Shown here piece by piece: positions 18,025-26,831 of a stretch of 64,000 nt of DNA; position 1 is the first letter of the stretch; each line of letters opens with the position of its first letter. Location of the stretch: contig CAKSFP010000017.1 of the NCBI GenBank assembly GCA_934454585.1, positions 1 to 64,000 on the forward strand. Reading direction: 5' to 3'. The DNA is from an uncultured Clostridia bacterium. Lineage in GTDB: Bacteria; Bacillota; Clostridia; UMGS1810. Made by a program: the position numbers and the translations under genes. The notes under the pieces were generated by a model. The model was not told the DNA's origin and searched no databases. It saw only the letters and a list, made by a program, of their open reading frames with translations.

Positions 18025-19050
18025 ATGAGAACAGAAAAGAGAGAGGTTAGAAAGATGAAAGAGATTAAGAAGATGTTAAAAAAGGCGGCGGCGCTTACTG
18101 CGGCGGTATCGGTTGCGATGTTTGCATTCAGCGGTTGTTCGTCAAAACAGGATGTATACAAGGTAGGCGTGACTCAAATTGCGGATCACCCGTCACTCGA
18201 TAACTGCCGCGAGGGATTCATAGAGGGGCTCAAAGAGGATGGTATAGTTGAGGGAGAGAACCTCGAACTGGATTTCCAGTCTGCACAGAATGATATAAAA
18301 ATGGCGTCACAGATAGCTCAGAACTTTGCGTCAACGGGCAAAAACCTTGTTTGCGGCATATCCACGCCGTCAGCACAGGCACTCTACACAGCATGCTACG
18401 AAAAGGGCATACCGGTTGTGTTTAACGCCATATCCGATCCGATAGAGGCAAAACTTGTTAAAGAGGACGGCTCGGCAATGGACGGTGTGACAGGTGTCAG
18501 CGATGCACTCCCGGTTGAGGATCAGCTCAAACTCATAAGAGAGATACTTCCCGATGCAAAGAAAATCGGCATACTCTACACCACAAGCGAGCCAAACTCC
18601 GTAAGCACACTCAGAATTTACAAAGACCTTGCACCGCAGTATGGATTTGAAATTGTGGAAAAAGGTATCGGTACAGCTGCTGAAGTCGCTCAGGGCGCAG
18701 AGATACTTGCATCAAGTGTCGACTGCATATCCAATATGACAGATAACAATGTGGTTGCGGCGCTCTCGGTAGTCCTTGAGAAAGCCAATGCAAATAAGAT
18801 ACCGGTGTTCGGATCTGAGGAAGAACAGGTCGGTAACGGCTGCCTTGCATCAGCAGGACTCGATTATTATCAGCTCGGCATACAGGCAGGAAAGATGGCG
18901 GCGCGCATACTTAAAGGCGAAAAGCCGTCCGGCATTCCTTATGAGACACTAAAAGAAAGCAAGATTACATTTAACATAGCAACGGCGCAGGGCCTGGGGA
19001 TAGAACTTCCGCAGAGTGTGCTCGATGCCGGTCAGGACAAACAAAATTAG
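18025..19050 (+). CDS. ABC transporter substrate-binding lipoprotein (TrpX-like)
   Basis: A 341-residue lipoprotein: charged N-terminus, hydrophobic core, lipobox with FSGC (Cys near residue 38), then the ABC_sub_bind fold (VGVTQIADHPSLDNCREGF; later GILYTTSEPNS, IPVFGSEEEQV). This family (TrpX-type) is associated with tryptophan/tyrosine uptake in Firmicutes, but substrates vary and none is shown here. Two starts are possible: 18025 with AAGGAG at 18009-18014, and 18055 with GAGAGG, which gives a more typical signal peptide. It heads a complete importer with permease and ATPase. Confidence 0.86.
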   Translation: MRTEKREVRKMKEIKKMLKKAAALTAAVSVAMFAFSGCSSKQDVYKVGVTQIADHPSLDNCREGFIEGLKEDGIVEGENLELDFQSAQNDIKMASQIAQNFASTGKNLVCGISTPSAQALYTACYEKGIPVVFNAISDPIEAKLVKEDGSAMDGVTGVSDALPVEDQLKLIREILPDAKKIGILYTTSEPNSVSTLRIYKDLAPQYGFEIVEKGIGTAAEVAQGAEILASSVDCISNMTDNNVVAALSVVLEKANANKIPVFGSEEEQVGNGCLASAGLDYYQLGIQAGKMAARILKGEKPSGIPYETLKESKITFNIATAQGLGIELPQSVLDAGQDKQN

Positions 19051-19117
19051 TCTTTTTGCCAAGGGGCGAGATTCATCACCGCCCCTTGGTTGATTTATAT
19101 TAACGGAGGAATTTTTT

Positions 19118-20014
19118 ATGGGAATAGCGGTCGGAATATTGCAGGAGGGTCTTATATTCAGTATAATGGCTCTCGGTGTGTACATAAGTCTGAAAATACT
19201 CGATTTTCCCGATTTGTCGGTGGACGGAACATTTCCGCTCGGCATGGCGGTGACAACATTTTTGATATTAAGAGGGGTGAACCCCTTTTTGTGTCTGCTC
19301 CTGTCGTTTGCGGCAGGGTGCGCCGCCGGGTGCGTGACAGGTCTGCTCAATGTCAAACTCAAGATTAAAGATCTGCTCTCCGGCATAATCACCATGACTG
19401 CGCTCTATTCCATAAACTACACCATAGTCGGCAAGCCGAACGAATTTCTTGCGGTGGATCAGAGCACCGTATTTTCAATTATACCGGCAAAGAGCGGCGA
19501 TTTGCTCTTTCAGTATAAATATCTTATAGTGGCGTTTGCGGCAATGCTCATTGCAAAAAAACTCCTCGATGCCTATTTATGCACGAAGTCCGGTTTTTTG
19601 CTCCGCAGTGTGGGCGATAACGAAAACCTCGTTGTTACCCTTGCCGAGAATCCCGGCACGGTTAAGATTATCGGGCTGGCGCTCGGCAACGGTCTTGTGG
19701 CGCTTGCAGGTTCGCTCAATTTGCAGTATATGAAGTCGTTCAATGTATCCGCCGGCACGGGCACCCTCGTTATGGGGCTTGCCGCGGTCATCATTGGCAC
19801 GACGCTTTTCTCCAAGGCAAAGCATTTTAAGATTACCACGGGAGTTGTGGTCGGCATGATAATCTACAAGGCGTGTATCTCGCTTGCGATGCTGTGCGGA
19901 TTGCAGGCGAAGGACACCAATCTTGTCATTTCCGTCCTGTTTGTAATCACTTTGGTGCTTAATTCCGACAGGGTCAAGGGCAGAAAAGGAGGCAGTGCAG
20001 ATGTTAGAGCTTAA
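19118..20014 (+). CDS. ABC transporter permease (TrpY-like)
   Basis: A 298-residue integral membrane protein with about 8-9 hydrophobic segments, of the branched-chain amino acid type permease fold. The N-terminal SLKILDFPDLSVDGTFPLG is characteristic of permeases paired with ABC_sub_bind proteins. It starts after an ACGGAGG ribosome site and overlaps the ATPase start by 14 nt, indicating translational coupling. Confidence 0.88.
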   Translation: MGIAVGILQEGLIFSIMALGVYISLKILDFPDLSVDGTFPLGMAVTTFLILRGVNPFLCLLLSFAAGCAAGCVTGLLNVKLKIKDLLSGIITMTALYSINYTIVGKPNEFLAVDQSTVFSIIPAKSGDLLFQYKYLIVAFAAMLIAKKLLDAYLCTKSGFLLRSVGDNENLVVTLAENPGTVKIIGLALGNGLVALAGSLNLQYMKSFNVSAGTGTLVMGLAAVIIGTTLFSKAKHFKITTGVVVGMIIYKACISLAMLCGLQAKDTNLVISVLFVITLVLNSDRVKGRKGGSADVRA

Positions 20015-20774
20015 ATCAATCTCAAAGGTTTTTAATGCCGGAACTATTGACGAGAAGATGCTTTTTGATGATTTTGACCTAAAGATAAACGACGGAGAGT
20101 TTGTCTCTGTGGTCGGTTCCAACGGCTCGGGCAAAACCACCGTGCTTAACATAATATCGGGCGATGTGTTACCCGACAGCGGCAGTGTCATTCTGGACGG
20201 CAGCGACATAACCGCTGTGAAGAACTATAATCGTGCAAAGAAGATTGCAAGGGTGTTTCAGAACCCGGCAACAGGCACTTGCCCCACGATGACGATTTTT
20301 GAGAATATGTCTGTTGCGGACAACAAAGGCAAGGCATATAATCTCACACCCGGTCTCAACCACAAGCGCAAGGAGTTTTATTGCGAACAACTCTCAATGC
20401 TTCATATGGGCCTTGAGGACAGGCTTGAAACTAAGGCAGGCACGCTGTCCGGCGGTCAGCGACAGGCACTTGCACTCATTATGGCGACTATATCCGATCC
20501 AAAGCTGCTCCTGCTTGACGAGCACACGGCTGCGCTCGACCCTAAATCTGCGGACACGGTGATGATGCTTACCGACAGGGTGGTTAAAGAGAAGAACCTG
20601 ACTGCGATAATGGTTACTCACAATCTGCGCTACGCCGTGGAATACGGCACGCGAACGGTAATGTTCCATGAGGGCAAAATCGTGCTTGATGCAGACGGCG
20701 AACAGAGAGCGAAGACGACAATAGACGACTATCTAAAGATGTTTAATGAAATCAGCATAGAATGTGGAAATTAG
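20001..20774 (+). CDS. ABC transporter ATP-binding protein (TrpZ-like)
   Basis: A 257-residue ATPase. Walker A is GSNGSGKTT near 41-49, the signature LSGGQRQAL near 149-157, Walker B LLLLDEHTAALD near 168-179, and the switch histidine is in VTHN near 203. The start at 20001 follows GGAGG at 19988-19992 inside the permease gene; an in-frame GTG at 19995 is too close to the site. It completes the importer operon and is followed by a strong terminator. Confidence 0.93.
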   Translation: MLELKSISKVFNAGTIDEKMLFDDFDLKINDGEFVSVVGSNGSGKTTVLNIISGDVLPDSGSVILDGSDITAVKNYNRAKKIARVFQNPATGTCPTMTIFENMSVADNKGKAYNLTPGLNHKRKEFYCEQLSMLHMGLEDRLETKAGTLSGGQRQALALIMATISDPKLLLLDEHTAALDPKSADTVMMLTDRVVKEKNLTAIMVTHNLRYAVEYGTRTVMFHEGKIVLDADGEQRAKTTIDDYLKMFNEISIECGN

Positions 20775-20775
20775 T

Positions 20776-20804
20776 AAAATCGGGGCGCAATGCCCCGATT
20801 TTTT
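20776..20804 (+). terminator. Terminator of the ABC importer operon
   Basis: AAAATCGGGGC / GCCCCGATTTT, 11-bp stem with 5-nt loop, running into TTTTTT. Confidence 0.9.
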
Positions 20805-20882
20805 ATGAATTGCAATTTATAAGTTGCTTTTTGCTCAAAACTATGATATTTTAATTTATTGAAAATGAGATAAAGTAAGCGG

Positions 20883-20945
20883 TGAAAACGCTTGCATACA
20901 TTGCACCGTTCCGGATCACAACGGCATGAGTTAGCAGTAACTAAC
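20883..20945. promoter_or_regulatory. Orphan regulatory sites: cre-like box and GTTAG-N6-CTAAC
   Basis: The 165-nt gap between the importer terminator and the convergent DUF2325 gene contains TGAAAACGCTTGCA (20883-20896), which fits the CcpA cre consensus, and GTTAG-CAGTAA-CTAAC (20930-20945), identical in form to the operators at the feo and HMA promoters. No gene in the window starts here, and no good promoter is seen. The region may be left over from a rearrangement or may drive an unseen small RNA. Confidence 0.5.
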
Positions 20946-20969
20946 CTACATTCAAAAAAATATACCATC

Positions 20970-21257
20970 TTACTCCGTCTCAAAATAATCCCTTAGAGCC
21001 TCATTAAGCGCACTGCCGCTTGACGAATGACAATGTTTTATGTATGCGCCGGTTTTCTCTGCCTGTGCAGACGCCGTTGCGACCATTTTGTGTGCAACCG
21101 TGCCGGTGAACACCACCACCATGTCGGGACTGCCTATCTGACTTTTGAAATTCGCAGGACACTGCGTGAACACTTTGCACTTACATCCGTATTTTTTGCA
21201 TATCTCCTTGTACTTGCAATGCATTCTGTCGTGACCGCCGACTATTACCACACTCAT
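20970..21257 (-). CDS. DUF2325 domain protein
   Basis: A 95-residue protein with the DUF2325 pattern: it starts VVIVGGHDRM, has five cysteine/histidine-containing turns (MHCKYKEICKKYGCKCKVF), and ends with a helix after HCHSSSG. Function is unknown; members often sit near metal or redox genes. The start at 21257 has GGGAGG, and it follows the DtxR-like regulator by 14 nt as the last gene of the iron island. The Cys/His-rich front could bind metal, which is inference. Confidence 0.8.
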   Translation of the reverse strand: MSVVIVGGHDRMHCKYKEICKKYGCKCKVFTQCPANFKSQIGSPDMVVVFTGTVAHKMVATASAQAEKTGAYIKHCHSSSGSALNEALRDYFETE

Positions 21258-21271
21258 CTTTATGCCTCCCT

Positions 21272-21637
21272 TTATGATTTTGTTATATATTCCGCAAGCT
21301 TTGTTGCGTTTTCGTCTGTCATGGAACACAGGCAACATATCGCGTCGTTGCGTGCGGCCTCATGGTTGCTGCCGAGTGTATTTCTGAAAAACTCATACAT
21401 CGTTATATACTTAAAATAAAGTTCTCCGGCAAAGGTTGCACCTGCTTTAGTGAACACTATACCGCCGCTTTGAGTTCTCTCAATCAGGTTTTCCTGAACG
21501 AGGTTGGGGAGCATGAGTGATACGCTGGCTTTCTTGACGCCGAGGGCTCGGGACACATCAATGCTCCTAACGATGCCGCCTTTGTTTCCGAGTTCGTATA
21601 TTATAAACATATATCTCTTTTTGGTTGACGACAGCAT
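21272..21637 (-). CDS. DtxR-family regulator with altered metal ligands
   Basis: A 121-residue winged-helix protein of DtxR/MntR type: HTH at about 20-60 (VRSIDVSRALGVKKASVSLML), wing ERTQSGGIVFTKAG, then the dimerisation helices. Aligned without gaps to the second DtxR protein in this window (53300-53671), the usual C-x-x-E-H ligand block becomes I100/L103/C104, with extra cysteines at 101 and 102, so metal sensing must differ. The start at 21637 is 6 nt from GAGGAGG. It lies 32 nt downstream of the P-type ATPase gene and likely controls this island. Confidence 0.82.
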   Translation of the reverse strand: MLSSTKKRYMFIIYELGNKGGIVRSIDVSRALGVKKASVSLMLPNLVQENLIERTQSGGIVFTKAGATFAGELYFKYITMYEFFRNTLGSNHEAARNDAICCLCSMTDENATKLAEYITKS

Positions 21638-21669
21638 CGCAATCCTCCTCATTTTGATTTTCAAAGCTA

Positions 21670-23739
21670 CTAATCTATAAATGGGCGCATACTGCGTATG
21701 CATATCCCCATGGTTGACACATTGTGCATCAGGGCGCTTGTGACAGGCGTTATAACTCCGCCGATACCGAGTAATATCAGTGCGCTGTTGAACAGACTTA
21801 TAAACCTGTAATTAGAGCGAATCCTTGCAAACAGATTTTCGCTCAGGTCGCGCAGAACCACCAGTCTGTCAAGGTTTGATGTGAGCAGTGTGATATCTGC
21901 TACCTCGCGCGCTATGTCGGATGCATCCTTCATGGCAATGGACACATCTGCCGCGGCAAGGGCAGGAGAGTCGTTCACCCCGTCGCCAACCATGACCACT
22001 TTATGTCCGCGTGACTTGATGTCGTTTATTATGTCCAGCTTGTCCTCCGGCAGCACCCGCGCGCGGAATTTATCTATCTTGAGTTCGCGGCAAACTGTGG
22101 ATGCTGTGCTTTCGCCGTCGCCGGTTATCATCATCACATTCGTCATGCCTTTGTCTCTCAGGGTAGCAATGACCTTTTGTGCATTGGGACGGATGGGATC
22201 CTCTATGCAGAGTATTCCGCAGAGTTTTCCGGCGATTGCAAGGTATATCATGGAGTATTTCTCTCCGTTTTTAATTATTATTTCTTTTTGCTCATCGGTT
22301 AATTCAACTTTTTCGTCATCAAATATAAAGTGCGCACTTCCGATTAACACCCTCTTGCCATTGAGATAGGACGCTATTCCGTGAGCGACGATGTATTCAA
22401 CATCGGCGTGTTCTTCCCTGTGCTCCAGTCCGCGCTCTGTTGCGGCGTGGACTATTGATTTTGCCACGCTGTGGGGGAAGTGCTCTTCCAGGCAAGCCGA
22501 GGTACACAAAATCTCGTCCTCGCTATAACCGCCGAAAGGTATCACCTTTGCAAGAGTGGGGCAGGAGACTGTTAGCGTCCCTGTTTTGTCAAACACGATT
22601 GTATCGGCAAAAGCGTAGTTTTCAAGGTATCTGCCGCCTTTTATCATGATGTCGTAGTTGGTCGCCTCACGCATTGCGGATATCACGCATATCGGTGTTG
22701 ACAGCTTTATGGCACATGAATAGTCCACCATTAGCACTGATAGTGCCTTTGTCACATTCCCTGTGAAGATGTAGGAGAGTGCACTTGTCAGCAAACTGAA
22801 CGGCACCAGGCTGTCAGCAAATTTTTCTGCTTTAGTCTGCACGCCGGATTTGAGCTCTTCTGAATTCTCTATCAGGTCAATAATCCCGTTTATACGGCTG
22901 TTGTCCGGCAGCTTGTCCGTCAATATGTCAATGCTGCCTTCGTCCACAACAGTACCGGCGTATACGCTCATGCCTTTTTCCTTGATGACGGGCACTGCTT
23001 CACCTGTCATGGACGATTCGTTCACCCCGGCAGAGCCGGCAGTGACAAAGCCATCCACAGGTATCATGCTGCCTGTGCGTACACGCACCGTATCACCAAT
23101 TTTTATGTCAGATAGGGGCACAAGTGTTTCTGTTCCGCCATCTATTCTCCACACCTTATCTATGTTCAGCGACAAACTGTCCGAGAGGGCGTTTTTCGCC
23201 TTTTTGCGAGTGTAATCCTCAAGCAGCGAAGATATGCCGAGCAGAGTCATTATGGATGACGCCGTTGAAGGTGAACCGCTGAGAATTGACGCTGAGACGG
23301 ATACCGCATCAAGCAGAGCTACATTCATCTTGCCGTGTGCAAGACTCTTGAGCCCTTCTTTTACAAAGGGGAGTGCTCTTATAGCGGTAAGCGGCAGTTT
23401 GATGAACGACGGGACAAAAAACTTAATGAAAGCTTGCTTGCCGACAAGCAACGCAAAGTTTTTCTTGAATTCGGCGTCCACCTCCTGTATGGAAGTGAGC
23501 TGCATTTCGGGGATTTCTTTCGGGTTTATTGCCGACACCTTTTCAAGCAGGCGTCCTCGCAAATCTCCGTCGTAATACACAAGTATGCCGCCGTTTATGC
23601 CCGACGCCTGCACCGAACAGACTCCCTTTATGCCGGATATCTCTTGCGCCAGCGCATTTTCCTGGTATTTGTTAAATACTCCGGCGCCGCACCTCAAACG
23701 CAGTCTGCCCGGAGAATCGTAAACAACAGAATATTTCAT
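21670..23739 (-). CDS. P1B-type metal ATPase, FezB-like
   Basis: A 689-residue P-type ATPase. Actuator TGEAVP near 245, phosphorylation site DKTGTLT near 382, hinge GDGVNDSPAL near 588. In the membrane metal site the usual CPC is replaced by S-C-A (DYSCAIKLSTP near 337-347). The N-terminal ~60 residues form an HMA_2-like domain without CxxC but with an R-L-R-L-R run (P-G-R12-L-R14-L-R16). Lack of CxxC with an arginine motif is what I recall for the P1B-6 ATPase FezB of ferrosomes, the membrane-bound iron stores described in Desulfovibrio and Clostridioides. The neighbours (short membrane protein, Feo genes, DtxR) support iron. Transport of another metal such as Mn or Zn cannot be excluded. 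Confidence 0.85.
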   Translation of the reverse strand: MKYSVVYDSPGRLRLRCGAGVFNKYQENALAQEISGIKGVCSVQASGINGGILVYYDGDLRGRLLEKVSAINPKEIPEMQLTSIQEVDAEFKKNFALLVGKQAFIKFFVPSFIKLPLTAIRALPFVKEGLKSLAHGKMNVALLDAVSVSASILSGSPSTASSIMTLLGISSLLEDYTRKKAKNALSDSLSLNIDKVWRIDGGTETLVPLSDIKIGDTVRVRTGSMIPVDGFVTAGSAGVNESSMTGEAVPVIKEKGMSVYAGTVVDEGSIDILTDKLPDNSRINGIIDLIENSEELKSGVQTKAEKFADSLVPFSLLTSALSYIFTGNVTKALSVLMVDYSCAIKLSTPICVISAMREATNYDIMIKGGRYLENYAFADTIVFDKTGTLTVSCPTLAKVIPFGGYSEDEILCTSACLEEHFPHSVAKSIVHAATERGLEHREEHADVEYIVAHGIASYLNGKRVLIGSAHFIFDDEKVELTDEQKEIIIKNGEKYSMIYLAIAGKLCGILCIEDPIRPNAQKVIATLRDKGMTNVMMITGDGESTASTVCRELKIDKFRARVLPEDKLDIINDIKSRGHKVVMVGDGVNDSPALAAADVSIAMKDASDIAREVADITLLTSNLDRLVVLRDLSENLFARIRSNYRFISLFNSALILLGIGGVITPVTSALMHNVSTMGICIRSMRPFID

Positions 23740-23755
23740 TTCAACATTCCTTCTT

Positions 23756-23989
23756 TTATTCTTCCTCTGCCGCCTTCTTGGCGTCGTAGCAGATGTCCTC
23801 GGCTTCTTCTTTCATGTTCTTGAAAGTTGCCTGTGCATCGTTTTGGAGTTTAATGCACTTTGCAAGTCCGTTTACACAAGCTTTGCGTGTTTTGTCGCTC
23901 TTGAGTGCCTTTACGCCGTAAGTTGCGGCGAACACTCCGCCCAAGAAACTGAGGGTCTTTTTGTCTGTAATAAATTCTGTGAATTTCAT
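23756..23989 (-). CDS. Short membrane-anchored protein, FezA/DUF6110-like
   Basis: A 77-residue protein with one hydrophobic stretch (TLSFLGGVFAATYGVKAL, about 12-29) containing GG and G spaced for helix packing, followed by a charged helix with two cysteines and an acidic end (KKAAEEE). It resembles the DUF6110-type proteins that I recall next to P1B ATPases in ferrosome loci, where FezA is a short hydrophobic protein needed for organelle formation. The resemblance is by size, topology and neighbour, not by a search. It is 16 nt upstream of the ATPase gene and has a GGAAAGGAAA ribosome site. Confidence 0.65.
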   Translation of the reverse strand: MKFTEFITDKKTLSFLGGVFAATYGVKALKSDKTRKACVNGLAKCIKLQNDAQATFKNMKEEAEDICYDAKKAAEEE

Positions 23990-24019
23990 GATTAAACATT
24001 TCCTTTCCTCTTAAGATAT

Positions 24020-24075
24020 TTTTTACATATTTTCTTTATATACAACATTAATGTTGCTGATATAACCGTAAAAAG
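24020..24075 (-). promoter_or_regulatory. Possible promoter/operator before the FezA-like gene
   Basis: The 119-nt gap to the upstream Cys-rich gene contains the 14-bp palindrome CAACATTAATGTTG and, just after it on the minus strand, TATATAAAG, a possible -10. No clear -35 and no GTTAG-N6-CTAAC site are present. No terminator is visible either, so the gene could also be read through from the feo operon. Confidence 0.35.
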
Positions 24076-24108
24076 CAGGGGATATATCATAATGTGAAAT
24101 CCCATTAA

Positions 24109-24279
24109 TTACTTATCGCCGTGGCATTTGCCGTGCAGCGCACAGTTGGCACAGCCGCAGCCGCAGGAGGATTTTCCTGCGGCTTTGTTCTTTTTGAGAT
24201 GCAGTATAATAAGGACAACTACTGCAAGGAGTATAGCGGAAACTACTATTGTGCCGATATTGTTCATTAACCAAGTCAT
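24109..24279 (-). CDS. FeoB-associated Cys-rich membrane protein
   Basis: A 56-residue protein. One transmembrane helix (about residues 8-28) is followed by KKNK and a cysteine-rich tail with the pattern C-G-C-G-C-x-x-C-x-x-H-G-x-C-H. This matches the small FeoB-associated Cys-rich membrane proteins encoded after feoB in many Clostridia; they are proposed to help iron delivery at FeoB. GGAGG lies 8 nt before the ATG, and the gene starts 38 nt after the feoB stop. Confidence 0.85.
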   Translation of the reverse strand: MTWLMNNIGTIVVSAILLAVVVLIILHLKKNKAAGKSSCGCGCANCALHGKCHGDK

Positions 24280-24317
24280 TTTGAAAATCCTCCTTCGGAC
24301 GATTGTGTTAAAACGAT

Positions 24318-26804
24318 TTATTTAAGGGTTTCTGCCTCTTTGTAGGGCTTAAAGAGCATATATACTATTCCGGCAATAAATGCTACCGCAACTACTGTGC
24401 CGAGTATGTTTGCACTGCCGCCAAAGAGCATTCCGAGCTGATTTACGATAAGTGCGATTACATAAGCGAATACGCACTGATAACCGATTGCGAACCATGT
24501 CCATTTTGCGTTGTTCATCTCTCTCTTTATAGCGCCTATTGCCGCAAAGCAAGGTGCGCACAGCAGGTTGAACACAAGGAACGAATATCCGCTGATAGCG
24601 GTGAACGCACCGCCCAATGCCTGATATACGCTCTGGTCTCCGCCGCCGTAGAGGATACCAAGTGTGCCGACAATGTTTTCTTTTGCAACAAGGCCGGTGA
24701 TAGACGCAACGGCTGCCTGCCAGTTGCCCCAGCCCAGAGGTGCAAATATCCAAGCGATGCAGTTACCGATCTTTGCAAGGATGCTCATGCTGATTTCGGA
24801 TTCATCGAGCATACGGAAGCCGTCCTCTGTAAAGCCGAAGTATGTTGTGAACCAAACAAAGATTGTGGAAAGCAGGATGATTGTGCCGGCTTTCTTAATG
24901 AACGACCAGCCGCGCTCCCACATGCTGCGCAGTACATTGAGCAGGGTAGGCATATGGTATGCCGGCAGCTCCATAACGAACGGTGCCGGGTCGCCGGCGA
25001 ACATCTTTGTCTTTTTGAGCATGATACCCGAGATGATGATTGCCGCCATACCGATGAAGTATGCCGAAGTTGATACCCAAGCCGAGCCGCCGAATATAGC
25101 GCCGGCGATCATTGCTATAAACGGTACCTTTGCACCGCAGGGGATGAAGGTTGTCGTCATGATTGTCATCTTTCTGTCGCGGTCGTTTTCTATTGTTCTC
25201 GATGCCATTACTCCCGGTACGCCGCAACCTGTGCCTATGAGCATGGGTATGAACGATTTACCCGAAAGACCGAATTTACGGAATACTCTGTCGAGCACGA
25301 AAGCAATACGGGCCATATATCCGCAAGCTTCGAGGAAAGCAAGGAGCAGAAACAGAACGAGCATCTGAGGTACAAATCCGAGCACCGCGCCGACACCGGC
25401 TACGATACCGTCGAGGATAAGACCGGATAGCCAGTCTGCGCAATCCGCTTTTGCAAGTGCGTTTTCAACGAGAACCGGGATACCGGGAACCCACACGCCG
25501 TAATCAGCCGGGTCGGGGTCTGCACAGTTGAAACTGTCATATGTGTCGATTGCATCGAGCAGTTCGCTGTATGTTGAGGTGACTTCTTCGTCCGCCATTG
25601 TTTCTTCGTCCACAACGGTGTAGGTAGCCTTGGGGATATCTTTTACATCCTCCGCAAATGTTGAAAGAGCCTCTTTTGCGGCGTCTGCGTCAAAGTCATC
25701 GGACTCTGTGTCGAGCGCCGCCTCAACATCTTCTGTGTCAATACCCTTGCTTGCGGCAAATTCGATGTAGCCGTTTACTATCTCGCTTGCTCCGCCGAAT
25801 TCTTCGCTGACTTCGCCGTACTGTGCCGAACCTATGCCGAAAAGGTGCCAGCCATCGCCGAAAAGTCCGTCGTTCGCCCAGTCTGTAGCCATCGAGCCGA
25901 CTGTTACCATGGAGATGTAGTACACAACAAACATTACCACTGCAAATATCGGCAGACCGAGCCAACGGTTGGTGACTACGCGGTCGATCTTATCCGATGT
26001 AGAGAGCTTGCCTGCGTTTTTCTTCTTGTAACAGCCTTTCATCAGCTGAGCGATATACAAATATCTCTCGTTGGTGATTATGCTCTCTGCGTCATCGTCC
26101 AGTTCGTCCTCGGCAGCTTTGATGTCTTCTTCTATATGTTTGAGAATATCTTCTTTAATACTAAGTTTTTCTATTATTTTGCTGTCACGCTCAAAGATTT
26201 TTATCGCGTACCATCTCTGCTCATCTTCGGGCATATCGTGAAGAATTGCTTCTTCTATGTGAGCAATTGCGTGCTCGACCGCACCGCTGAATGTGTGCAT
26301 CGGTATCGTCTTGCCGCTGCTTGCTGCGTTGATTGCTTCCTCTGCGGCCTGCATAACTCCGTCGCCTTTGAGTGCGGATATCTCAACCACCTTGCATCCG
26401 AGTTCTCTGGATAGCTCGGCAATGTTTATCTTGTCGCCGTTCTTTCTTACAACATCCATCATGTTGATTGCGATGACAACCGGGATGCCCAGCTCTGTTA
26501 GTTGTGTGGTGAGGTAAAGGTTTCTCTCAAGATTGGTTCCGTCTATTATGTTAAGTATGGCGTCCGGTCTTTCGCCGATGAGGTAGTTTCTTGCAACTAC
26601 TTCTTCAAGGGTATACGGTGAAAGGGAATAGATGCCCGGCAAGTCGGTGATGATTACACCGTCGTGCTTTTTAAGCTTTCCTTCTTTCTTTTCGACCGTA
26701 ACTCCCGGCCAGTTTCCGACAAACTGATTTGAGCCTGTCAGAGCGTTAAACAATGTGGTTTTGCCGCAGTTTGGGTTTCCTGCGAGAGCAATTCTGATAC
26801 TCAT
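24318..26804 (-). CDS. feoB: Ferrous iron transporter FeoB
   Basis: An 828-residue Fe2+ transporter. The N-terminal G domain shows GNPNCGKTT (8-16), the switch segment VGNWPGVTVE, DLPG (54-57) and NMMD near 118-121. A GDI-like helical region reaches about residue 270, and the membrane part carries two Gate motifs (for example GTGCGVPG and FIPCGAKVP). Between the first membrane helix and the first gate is an acidic insert of about 110 residues (roughly 325-435, rich in D and E) that should face outside. It lies 27 nt after feoA and shares the iron-regulated promoter. Confidence 0.97.
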   Translation of the reverse strand: MSIRIALAGNPNCGKTTLFNALTGSNQFVGNWPGVTVEKKEGKLKKHDGVIITDLPGIYSLSPYTLEEVVARNYLIGERPDAILNIIDGTNLERNLYLTTQLTELGIPVVIAINMMDVVRKNGDKINIAELSRELGCKVVEISALKGDGVMQAAEEAINAASSGKTIPMHTFSGAVEHAIAHIEEAILHDMPEDEQRWYAIKIFERDSKIIEKLSIKEDILKHIEEDIKAAEDELDDDAESIITNERYLYIAQLMKGCYKKKNAGKLSTSDKIDRVVTNRWLGLPIFAVVMFVVYYISMVTVGSMATDWANDGLFGDGWHLFGIGSAQYGEVSEEFGGASEIVNGYIEFAASKGIDTEDVEAALDTESDDFDADAAKEALSTFAEDVKDIPKATYTVVDEETMADEEVTSTYSELLDAIDTYDSFNCADPDPADYGVWVPGIPVLVENALAKADCADWLSGLILDGIVAGVGAVLGFVPQMLVLFLLLAFLEACGYMARIAFVLDRVFRKFGLSGKSFIPMLIGTGCGVPGVMASRTIENDRDRKMTIMTTTFIPCGAKVPFIAMIAGAIFGGSAWVSTSAYFIGMAAIIISGIMLKKTKMFAGDPAPFVMELPAYHMPTLLNVLRSMWERGWSFIKKAGTIILLSTIFVWFTTYFGFTEDGFRMLDESEISMSILAKIGNCIAWIFAPLGWGNWQAAVASITGLVAKENIVGTLGILYGGGDQSVYQALGGAFTAISGYSFLVFNLLCAPCFAAIGAIKREMNNAKWTWFAIGYQCVFAYVIALIVNQLGMLFGGSANILGTVVAVAFIAGIVYMLFKPYKEAETLK

Positions 26805-26831
26805 AACTTATCCTCTCTTTCCCGATATTAT

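Noticed and set aside
20771..20983. Minus-strand 70-codon frame in the convergent gap, Cys-rich at its start
   Set aside because: It begins inside the DUF2325 gene, runs through a terminator and has no ribosome site.
24068..24082. Fur box before the FezA-like gene
   Set aside because: No GATAATGATAATCATTATC-like match; only an unrelated CAACATTAATGTTG palindrome nearby.
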